Assembly: GCA_021785115.1 (NCBI GenBank)
Contig: JAJYGO010000442.1
Location: 1 to 8,388 of the forward strand
Origin: Chloroflexota bacterium
GTDB lineage: Bacteria > Chloroflexota > Limnocylindria > Limnocylindrales > CSP1-4
DNA length: 8,388 nucleotides
Direction: 5' to 3'
Shown here piece after piece: positions 1 through 5,396 of the stretch (the first letter of the stretch is position 1; each line of letters opens with the position of its first letter). The position numbers and the translations under genes were made by a program. The notes below the pieces were generated by a model. It was not told where the DNA came from. It saw only the letters and a list, made by a program, of their open reading frames with translations, and did not search any database.

Positions 1-1
1 G

Positions 2-61
2 CTGGCCATGAACGACGGGGACCCCCTGCTCGCCCTCGCCGGCGAGGTGCCGCCGAGATGA
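2..61 (+). CDS. 3' end of an unidentified gene (partial)
   Basis: An open frame runs in from the left edge and stops at TGA 59-61, giving a 19-residue tail ending in EVPPR. It overlaps the next start codon as ATGA (58-61), the usual sign of translational coupling within an operon, so the missing gene is probably co-transcribed with the DinB gene. Too little remains to name a family. Confidence 0.55.
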   Translation: MAMNDGDPLLALAGEVPPR

Positions 62-579
62 GCCGCTCCCTCCTGGCCGACGCCTTCGCCCACCACGTGT
101 GGGCAACCGACAAGCTGCTGGAAGCCTGCGAGGCGCTCGACATCGAGCAGCTCGCGAGCGCTGTCCCCGGCACCTACGGGTCGATCATCGAGACCCTGCG
201 CCACACGGTCGGGGCCGACGCCTCGTACCTCGCGCTGCTGTCAGGCGGCAGGGTCGCCGACATCGACGAGTACACGATGGGCATCGCCGGCCTCCGCGCG
301 GCGATGCGCGCACTCGGGCCAGTCTGGCAGGAGCTCCTCGCCGGGGACCTCGACCCGGACCGCGACGTGCTCCGCCGCCGCGACGACGGCTCCACGAGCA
401 GCGCGCCGCTGGGCGTTCGACTCGCTCAGGCCATCCACCACGGGACTGACCACCGCTCGCAGGTGTGCACCGCACTGACGGACTTGGGCATCGAGCCGCC
501 GGAGATCGACGTCTGGGCGTGGGCCCAGTCGCAGGGCAGGCTGAGCGAGACCCCGGCCACCGGCAGCGCCGGCGGCTGA
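58..579 (+). CDS. DinB-family putative metal-dependent hydrolase/transferase
   Basis: The 173-residue product has the length and four-helix layout of the DinB/YfiT-like superfamily. The family's metal-binding histidines are visible as H49 (in ETLRHTVG) and the pair H128 and H132 (in HHGTDHRSQ), spaced as in proteins that bind a divalent metal with three His. Helical stretches run from about 5-30, 41-62, 76-94 and 117-145. Members are cytoplasmic; several related families act as thiol-dependent transferases or hydrolases (the mycothiol, bacillithiol and glutathione groups), but no substrate can be assigned here. The C-terminal 15 residues (ETPATGSAGG region) look disordered. The ATG at 58 is preceded by GAGG (44-47) with a 10-nt spacer and overlaps the upstream stop, both supporting this start. 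The family call is firm and the function open. Confidence 0.85.
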   Translation: MSRSLLADAFAHHVWATDKLLEACEALDIEQLASAVPGTYGSIIETLRHTVGADASYLALLSGGRVADIDEYTMGIAGLRAAMRALGPVWQELLAGDLDPDRDVLRRRDDGSTSSAPLGVRLAQAIHHGTDHRSQVCTALTDLGIEPPEIDVWAWAQSQGRLSETPATGSAGG

Positions 580-590
580 TCGCGGGTCGT

Positions 591-635
591 GGGCGCCGGC
601 CACGCTGCAGCCGGCACCCCTCGGACCGCGAGGGG
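591..635 (+). terminator. Hairpin pair after the DinB gene, candidate terminator
   Basis: Twelve bases after the DinB stop, GGGCGCCGGC (591-600) can pair with GCCGGCACCC (610-619) across a 9-nt loop, with one C/A mismatch. A second perfect 7-bp stem, CCCCTCG (617-623) with CGAGGGG (629-635) and a 5-nt loop, shares bases 617-619, so the outer pairs of the first compete with the second. There is no T tract, so this would be an atypical intrinsic terminator or an mRNA 3' stabiliser. Confidence 0.4.
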
Positions 636-656
636 GCGGGGGGGCAGACCTCGGGC

Positions 657-697
657 GCGCAGCCCGCCCTGGACTGCGCGGGGCGCAGCCCGCCCTG
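657..697 (+). repeat. Short direct repeat, two 15-bp copies
   Basis: GCGCAGCCCGCCCTG occurs at 657-671 and again exactly at 683-697, a 26-bp period. The second copy also begins a hairpin: GCGCAG (683-688), loop CCCGCC, CTGCGC (695-700). It lies just upstream of the predicted mtaB -10 box, so it could bind a regulator or be a local duplication. Confidence 0.5.
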
Positions 698-700
698 CGC

Positions 701-706
701 TACGAT
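701..706 (+). promoter_or_regulatory. -10 box of mtaB, near-leaderless
   Basis: TACGAT fits the TAnnnT pattern of a sigma-70-type -10 element and ends 10 nt before the ATG at 717. Transcription would start near 713, leaving about 4 nt of leader. No Shine-Dalgarno precedes the ATG and no clear -35 is seen. Confidence 0.4.
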
Positions 707-716
707 CGCCCGCGCG

Positions 717-2204
717 ATGCCCGACCCCGTCCCGCGCCCCGCCGCGCCCCGCACTGCCGCGATCGTCAACCTCGGCTGCAAGGTGAACCAGTCCGAGATG
801 GAGGCGGCCGCGCGCCTGCTGCGCGAGGGCGGCGTGCCCCTGGTGGACCCGTCGGGCGGGGCGGAGCTCGTCATCGTCAACACCTGCACGGTGACCGCGG
901 CCGCCGACGAGAAGAGTCGCCACGCGGTCCGCCGCGCCCGGCGGGCGAACCCCGACGCGCGGGTGATCGTGACCGGCTGCTCAGTCCAGGTGGATCCCGT
1001 GACGTACGCCCGCGTGGACCCGCGGGCTCGGCTCGTGGACAACGAGGCCAAGGCGGCCTTCCTGGCCGAGCTCGAGGCGCTGCTCGTCCTCGGTCACAAC
1101 TTCGACGCGGGCAGCGCGGTCCCGCGCGAACCCCTGACCGCGCCCCTGCCCACGCTGTCGGGCGTGGTGGCCGCCAGCCCCATCGACGGCATCGCCGACG
1201 ACCGTGCCTCGGTGGAGCGCACCCGCGCCTTCGTCAAGGTGCAGGACGGCTGCTCCTTCCACTGCACCTACTGCATCATCCCGCGAGCCCGCGGCGATGA
1301 GCGGAGCCTCGCCCCCGACGCCGTCCTGGCCGACGTGCGCCGTGCGCTCGCCGCCGGCCACCGGGAGATCGTCCTCACCGGGATCAACATCGGGACCTAC
1401 GACGGCGGCTGGTCCGAGCGCGGGGCGCGGGGATCGCACGCGAGGAGCGCGCTGACCCTGGCTGGCCTGGTGCGCCGCCTGCTCGCCGAGACCGAGGTCG
1501 AGCGCATCCGCCTCTCATCGATCGAGGTCCAGCACGTGGACGACGAGCTGCTCGCGGCTTGGGTGGACGGCGCGCCTCGCACGCTGCCGCACCTGCACCT
1601 GCCGCTCCAGTCGGGCGACGACGGCGTGCTCCGCCGCATGGGCCGCCGGTACACCGCCGACGACTACGCGAGCGTTGTGGAGCGGGCTCGACAGGCGATC
1701 TCCGGCGCGGCGATCCACGCCGACGTGATCGCGGGCTTCCCCACCGAGGACGCCGCCGCCTTCGAGCGGTCCAAGGCGTTCATCCGGGAACTCGAACCCG
1801 CGGGCCTGCACGTCTTCCGCTACTCGGCCCGGCCGGGCACGCCCGCGACCCGCATGGCAGGCCAGGTGGACGAGCCCACCAAGAAGGCCCGCGCAGCCGA
1901 GCTGCTGTGCCGGGCGGCCGCGGCGCGCGCCGACTTCGCGCGACGCGGTCTCGGGACGACGACTCGGGTACTGCTCGAGCGGCGCCTGCCCGACGGCCGG
2001 TGGATCGGCCACGCCGAGGACCACGTCGTGGTGGCGGTGACGCCGCGCGGGGGCGATCCGGAGGACCTCGAGAACGCGATCGCGACGGTCCGCCGGATGG
2101 CCGTCGACACCGGCGATCGCGAGCGGGCCACCGGCGTGATCCTCGCGCTCGATCCGCCGCGGCGCCCCGTCCGCGCAGCGGGCCGTCACCTATGCGTGGG
2201 GTGA
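717..2204 (+). CDS. mtaB: tRNA (N6-threonylcarbamoyladenosine(37)-C2)-methylthiotransferase MtaB
   Basis: This radical-SAM methylthiotransferase converts t6A37 to ms2t6A in tRNAs reading ANN codons, using two [4Fe-4S] clusters in the cytoplasm. The N-terminal UPF0004 domain carries the three auxiliary-cluster cysteines C21 (NLGCKVNQSE), C57 (VNTCTVT) and C88 (VTGCSVQ). The radical-SAM CxxxCxxC is C179-C183-C186 (CSFHCTYC). LTGINIG (220-226), RLSSIE (265-270), HLPLQSG (294-300) and DVIAGFPTE (336-344) are family landmarks, and a TRAM-like RNA-binding tail covers about 412-478. The NLGCKVNQ and RLSSIE wording favours MtaB over MiaB or RimO. At 495 residues it is somewhat longer than the usual 430-450; the extra lies at about 225-248 and the last 15 residues. 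The frame stays open upstream to an ATG at 465 inside the DinB gene, but homology begins only at about residue 14, so 717 is chosen. Confidence 0.93.
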   Translation: MPDPVPRPAAPRTAAIVNLGCKVNQSEMEAAARLLREGGVPLVDPSGGAELVIVNTCTVTAAADEKSRHAVRRARRANPDARVIVTGCSVQVDPVTYARVDPRARLVDNEAKAAFLAELEALLVLGHNFDAGSAVPREPLTAPLPTLSGVVAASPIDGIADDRASVERTRAFVKVQDGCSFHCTYCIIPRARGDERSLAPDAVLADVRRALAAGHREIVLTGINIGTYDGGWSERGARGSHARSALTLAGLVRRLLAETEVERIRLSSIEVQHVDDELLAAWVDGAPRTLPHLHLPLQSGDDGVLRRMGRRYTADDYASVVERARQAISGAAIHADVIAGFPTEDAAAFERSKAFIRELEPAGLHVFRYSARPGTPATRMAGQVDEPTKKARAAELLCRAAAARADFARRGLGTTTRVLLERRLPDGRWIGHAEDHVVVAVTPRGGDPEDLENAIATVRRMAVDTGDRERATGVILALDPPRRPVRAAGRHLCVG

Positions 2205-2271
2205 CTCGTATCCACGTCCCAGCCGCGCCCGATGGCCCGCGGAGGCCGAGATCGCAACCTTCGCCGGTCAG

Positions 2272-2407
2272 TCATTCACCCGGTGGCTTGCTGACCGGGA
2301 GCGATCCGTCGGCGCGCGCCAAGAGTCGTGGGGCGCATAGCTGGTGGTTGAGAGGCTCGCCACCGTGCATGGTCGCGGCCACAGAGTCGCGGGACGCATG
2401 CCTGGCG
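2272..2407. repeat. Unidentified intergenic element, copy A
   Basis: This shares ordered blocks with 7946-8047 in the same orientation: TCATTCACC (2272-2280), GGGAGC (2297-2302), GCCAAGA (2318-2324), GGGGCGCA (2330-2337) and ACCGTGCA (2362-2369), then weaker GGCCAC (2377-2382) and TGGCG (2403-2407). The first three blocks keep spacers of 16 and 15 nt here against 15 and 15 nt in copy B. Copy A has 24 extra bases, largely the hairpin GGTGG/CCACC, between the fourth and fifth blocks. GGCGCGCGCCA (2311-2321) can pair with TGGCGTAGCGCGCC (2403-2416) apart from a 3-nt bulge, closing the element as a long stem. It may be a structured RNA or, read on the minus strand, the decayed tail of a coding sequence ending at TGA 2270-2272. 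No family is recognised. Confidence 0.5.
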
Positions 2408-2452
2408 TAGCGCGCCCGCGCACCGTCCATCGCGCGACGGCAGGACCTCGCA

Positions 2453-2458
2453 TACCCT
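2453..2458 (+). promoter_or_regulatory. Possible -10 box for the HIT gene
   Basis: TACCCT fits TAnnnT and would give a start near 2465 and a leader of about 30 nt containing GGAG at 2481-2484. No -35 is evident. Read-through from mtaB is an alternative source of transcription. Confidence 0.25.
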
Positions 2459-2495
2459 GAGGGCCGCACCACGTCCGCCCGGAGCTGTGCCCCGA

Positions 2496-2840
2496 ATGTC
2501 CGATGACTGCCTGTTCTGCCGGATGGCCTCCGGCGAGATCCCCGTGCCGAAGGTGCACGAGGACGACCTGGTCTTCGCGATCCGCGACATCAACCCGCAG
2601 GCGCCGACGCACGTGCTGGTGATGCCCGTCGCCCACATCGCATCGGCCGCCGCGCTGACCGACGCCGACGCGCCGCTCCTGGGCCGGCTGTTCAGCGTGG
2701 CTGCGCGGATCGCCGCCGCCGACGGGCTCGGCGGCGGCTGGCGGCTGGTGAGCAACGTGGGGCCGGACGCTGGCCAGACCGTGCCCCACCTGCACCTGCA
2801 CCTGCTCGGCGGGCGCTCGATGCACTGGCCTCCCGGATGA
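2496..2840 (+). CDS. HIT-family (HINT-like) nucleotide hydrolase
   Basis: The 114-residue protein matches the usual length of HINT-branch histidine-triad proteins, which hydrolyse purine nucleoside phosphoramidates and aminoacyl-adenylates in the cytoplasm. The triad is H98-H100-H102 in VPHLHLHLLGG; H100 is the expected nucleophile. C5 and C8 (CLFCRMA), with H47 in PVAHI, resemble the zinc-site residues of many members. N87 (SNVG) and the early ASGEIP and INPQAPTHVLVMP stretches are typical. The ATG at 2496 is preferred to an in-frame GTG at 2487 because GGAG (2481-2484) lies 11 nt before the ATG but only 2 nt before the GTG. The stop overlaps the next start as ATGA (2837-2840). HIT genes are often found near tRNA-modification and translation genes, and mtaB lies upstream here. 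Confidence 0.92.
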   Translation: MSDDCLFCRMASGEIPVPKVHEDDLVFAIRDINPQAPTHVLVMPVAHIASAAALTDADAPLLGRLFSVAARIAAADGLGGGWRLVSNVGPDAGQTVPHLHLHLLGGRSMHWPPG

Positions 2841-3430
2841 CGCGCGCCCCCGCCCCCGGGACGGCGGCCAGTGGCCGACGGGCCGGACCGCCGTTCTGGT
2901 TCGCGATCCTCGCCGGTCTCGGCATCCTGGCCGGGCTGGCGCTCGTCCTGCTCGAGGTGATGGGCGTCGGCGTCAACGTCGTCGTGCCGGGCGCGAACAC
3001 CTCGCCGGCGGCGGCCGGGTCGGCCGCTGCGCTCACCCGCGACCGCGTGTCCCTCGCGCTCGAGAGCGCCTCGTTCGTGGTGCGGGACCCGAACACGGAC
3101 TTCCGCCCCGGCGAGACGCCGACGCTGCTGCGCACGCCGCGCCTGCTGCTGCAGGCGGTGATCCCGTCGGACCCGACGCACGGCTTCATCGTGATCTACG
3201 AGTTCGCCGACGCCGACGCGGCCGACGCCGCGGGCCGCGAGTTCTGGGCCTACCTCCACTCCGGGACGGGCGCCATCGGCTATCCGCAGGACGAGGAGTT
3301 CGTGCTCCGGCGCATGGGCACAACGCTGATCTTCTTCCCGTGGTCGCCCACGGTCTCGCCCGACCCGGCGGTCGCCCGGCTGGCGTCAGCGCTCGGGGGG
3401 CTCGGCAGCCCGCTGGCCGGCCCGCAGTAA
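2837..3430 (+). CDS. Single-pass membrane protein of unknown function
   Basis: I do not recognise this 197-residue protein. A basic, Pro/Ala-rich N-terminus (1-18, with R14 and R15) precedes one hydrophobic segment at about 19-41, predicting a cytoplasmic N-terminus and an exported C-terminal domain. A short Ala/Gly/Ser linker (51-66) leads to a globular region (about 67-185) with alternating strands and helices: SFVVRDP, RLLLQAVIP, HGFIVIYEF, an acidic Ala-rich helix (124-140) and TTLIFFPW. The absence of cysteines in the external part fits an exported domain without disulfides. The start codon overlaps the HIT stop, so the two are translationally coupled. It may be a lineage-specific envelope or substrate-binding protein. 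Confidence 0.75.
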   Translation: MTRAPAPGTAASGRRAGPPFWFAILAGLGILAGLALVLLEVMGVGVNVVVPGANTSPAAAGSAAALTRDRVSLALESASFVVRDPNTDFRPGETPTLLRTPRLLLQAVIPSDPTHGFIVIYEFADADAADAAGREFWAYLHSGTGAIGYPQDEEFVLRRMGTTLIFFPWSPTVSPDPAVARLASALGGLGSPLAGPQ

Positions 3431-3454
3431 CGCGGCGCGCGGCCGCCTCCCCGT

Positions 3455-5125
3455 CTACGCCCTCTCGTCCTGGGTGACGGGCAGCGCCTGGTCCACGGCG
3501 GCCCATGCTCGGACCCGGTCGCGCTTGACTTTGAAGGTGTGCGTCCGCGGGAAGTCGGCCTCGGGCCACAGCCGCCAGCCGGCGATGCGCTGGCTCGGCC
3601 CCAGCATGGCGTTGGCGGCCTTCACCGCAGCCTCGATCGCTGTCCGCATCGCCTCGGGCGGCGCGCCGTTGATCGCCGGCGCTGCGCGCGGGTCGCCCGG
3701 AACGGCGTGCGTCTCGGGCGCCAGCACCACGGCCTCGATCCGCCCCGGCCGCGTCTCCACCGCGACCGAGTCGCGGATCCCTGCCACGCGCAGCGCGTTC
3801 TCGACGTCCTCGGGGAACACGTTGAACCCGCTGGGCAGCACGATGATGTCCTTCATGCGGCCGTGGAGGTGCAGCCGTCCGCGCTCGTCGAGCTGACCGA
3901 GGTCGCCCGAGCGATACCAGCCGTCGGCGGTGAACGCGTCCGCGGTGGCGATCGGGTCCTGCCAGTAGCCCTTGAACACGGTCGGCCCCGCGAACTGGAT
4001 CTCCCCGCCGTCGGCGATGCGCATCCTGACCGGGTCAGGCGGCCAGCCGACGCAGCCGAGCGGGTGGTCGTTCATCGTGGTGCAGCTGCCGGCCGCGGTC
4101 TCGGTGGCGCCGTATCCCTGGAGCACGATGACGCCCAGGTCCTCCCACGCCTGCTGGAGCGCGGGCGGCAGGAAGGCGCCGGCGGTGGCGAACAGGCGGA
4201 GGCCGCCGCCGAGCTGCGCATGGACGCCGCGGAACAGGACGCGCCGGGCGGGCATCGGCAGGCGCCGCGCGACGGCTCGCAGCCGGTTGAACGACGCCGT
4301 CCGGCCCTGCCTCTCCACCTCCCGCTCGATGGCGCTCCAGAACAGGTCCACCACCTGGGGCACGAGCAACATCGTGGTAACACGATGCTCTGTTAGCGCG
4401 CTGAAGATCACGCGCGGACTCCGGGAGCGGACGTAGAGGATGTCGGCGCCCACCTCGAGCGCGTAGAACAGGCACACGGCCTGCTCCAGCAGATGCGACA
4501 GCGGGAGCAGCGAGACGAGGCGGTGCTCCATCGGGTTGATGATCCGATGGAACGAGGCCACGCCCGCGAGGACGTTGTCGTGGGCCAGCATGACCCCCTT
4601 CGGGTTGCCGGTGGTGCCCGAGGTGAAGATGAGCTCGAAGACCTCGTCCGCGGCGGGCCGCTGCCAGGCGGCGAGCTGCGCCTCCCAATCGGCGGGGAAG
4701 CGGTCGTCGGGGTCGGCCGAGAGGTCCTCCACCAGGGTCGTCGGGAGCCGCTCGAGCTCAACCTCGCTCGGGTCGGGGGCGTCGCGCCCCGTGCCCAGGA
4801 TCAGCCGGACGGCACCGCTCCGCTCGACGATGCGGCTGATGGTGTCGGGCGCCATCCGCGCATCCAGCGGCACGAAGACCAGGCGCGCGTACATCGCGCC
4901 GAAGTAGACGGCCGGGAGCGCGGGCGTCGACGCCGACCAGGTCAGGATGCGGTCGCCGGGCTGGATCCCGAGCGCGCGCAGCCGCCACGCGGCAAGGCGG
5001 CTCCGCCGCAGCAGCTCGGCGTACGACCAGTGCCACGACGTGCCGTCGTCGCGCCGCAGTCCGAGCGCGCTCTTCGTCCCGTACCGCGCCGCGCTGGTCT
5101 CGAGCAGGTCGAGCAGGGTGGCCAT
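3455..5125 (-). CDS. AMP-forming acyl-CoA synthetase (fatty-acid-CoA-ligase-like)
   Basis: The 556-residue enzyme has all the main signatures of the adenylate-forming (AMP-binding) superfamily. These are the phosphate-binding loop FTSGTTGNPKGV (167-178), the adenine motif LQGYGATETA (335-344), GWYRSGDLG with ribose-binding D408 (402-410), the hinge GRMKDIIVLPSGFNVFPEDVE (422-442), and a C-terminal lysine motif FKVKRDR (531-537). These activate a carboxylate as acyl-AMP and then pass it to CoA. LLPLSHLLEQ (206-215) and the early 'GDRILTWS' segment resemble long-chain fatty-acid-CoA ligases, so a fatty or aromatic acid is the likely substrate, but specificity cannot be read. No signal peptide or carrier domain is present, so it is cytoplasmic and stand-alone. 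An Ala/Pro-rich insert at about 471-491 interrupts the C-terminal subdomain. It converges on the membrane-protein gene 24 bp away. The ATG at 5125 has no Shine-Dalgarno but a -10 hexamer 9 nt upstream. Codons 244-249 are unusually A/T-ending. Confidence 0.93.
   Translation of the reverse strand: MATLLDLLETSAARYGTKSALGLRRDDGTSWHWSYAELLRRSRLAAWRLRALGIQPGDRILTWSASTPALPAVYFGAMYARLVFVPLDARMAPDTISRIVERSGAVRLILGTGRDAPDPSEVELERLPTTLVEDLSADPDDRFPADWEAQLAAWQRPAADEVFELIFTSGTTGNPKGVMLAHDNVLAGVASFHRIINPMEHRLVSLLPLSHLLEQAVCLFYALEVGADILYVRSRSPRVIFSALTEHRVTTMLLVPQVVDLFWSAIEREVERQGRTASFNRLRAVARRLPMPARRVLFRGVHAQLGGGLRLFATAGAFLPPALQQAWEDLGVIVLQGYGATETAAGSCTTMNDHPLGCVGWPPDPVRMRIADGGEIQFAGPTVFKGYWQDPIATADAFTADGWYRSGDLGQLDERGRLHLHGRMKDIIVLPSGFNVFPEDVENALRVAGIRDSVAVETRPGRIEAVVLAPETHAVPGDPRAAPAINGAPPEAMRTAIEAAVKAANAMLGPSQRIAGWRLWPEADFPRTHTFKVKRDRVRAWAAVDQALPVTQDERA
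4370..4387. repeat. Inverted repeat inside the ligase gene
   Basis: CATCGTGGTAACACGATG is a perfect 7-bp inverted repeat around GTAA. GAG (4364-4366) and CTC (4388-4390) can add three pairs across a 3-nt bulge. It encodes part of TEHRVTTM (245-252), where the minus-strand codons include CTA, ACA, CAT, CGT and GTT against a G/C-ending background. Confidence 0.55.
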
Positions 5126-5396
5126 GTGAGCGTGATCCTAGCGGTGCCGATCCGCCGGTGTCGGCGGTATCAAAGCAACGACGCGCGGGCTCCACCGCCG
5201 TGGCTGTCAACCCCCCGGCAAGAGCTGGCGAGTTGCGCGTGGGACGGACGCGCCTCCAGCGCGAGATTGGCGCGGCCCGCCGTGAACGAGTCGGTGCGCG
5301 GGCGTGCGCCAGTGTCTCCCTGCGCGCCGCACCGTCGCGCCGAGCGGCGCCACACTCACGGCGGCCACGCCGCGCGGGCCAGCGTGCGCGATCGCG
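5126..5396. other. Gene-free gap upstream of the ligase and downstream of the lipoprotein
   Basis: These 271 bases hold the ligase promoter and palindrome (5135-5171). The rest (about 5172-5396) shows no gene, no strong terminator and no recognisable repeat. A 12-bp palindrome, GCGCGATCGCGC (5386-5397), touches the lipoprotein stop codon, but such strings are common in GC-rich DNA. Confidence 0.55.
5135..5171 (-). promoter_or_regulatory. Promoter and operator-like palindrome of the acyl-CoA synthetase gene
   Basis: Read on the minus strand, TAGGAT (5140-5135) is a TAnnnT -10 element 9 nt before the ATG, and CCGACA (5164-5159) is a plausible -35 at 18-nt spacing. The -35 lies within a perfect inverted repeat, CCGCCG (5152-5157), GTGT, CGGCGG (5162-5167), extended by GAT/ATC (5149-5151 and 5169-5171) with one extra T. 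A palindrome over the -35 is where a repressor would block RNA polymerase. Confidence 0.45.

Larger units (their letters stand above)
2205..2495. other. Gene-free gap between mtaB and the HIT gene
   Basis: No credible gene lies in these 291 bases. The gap holds copy A of the repeated element (2272-2407), a weak -10-like hexamer (2453-2458) and the Shine-Dalgarno of the HIT gene (2481-2484). Minus-strand frames through it are short or belong to long shadows of the HIT gene. Confidence 0.6.

Noticed and set aside
465..716. An 84-residue upstream extension of mtaB
   Set aside because: It starts inside the DinB gene, its translation is Arg-rich with no similarity to the UPF0004 domain, and the ATG at 717 fits the family N-terminus.
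2276..3259. Long minus-strand frames opposite the HIT and membrane-protein genes
   Set aside because: Arg-rich shadow translations without motifs, opposite two clear genes.
3432..3446. GCGGC/GCCGC hairpin between convergent genes as a bidirectional terminator
   Set aside because: Only a 5-bp stem with no T tract on either side; not distinguishable from GC-rich background.
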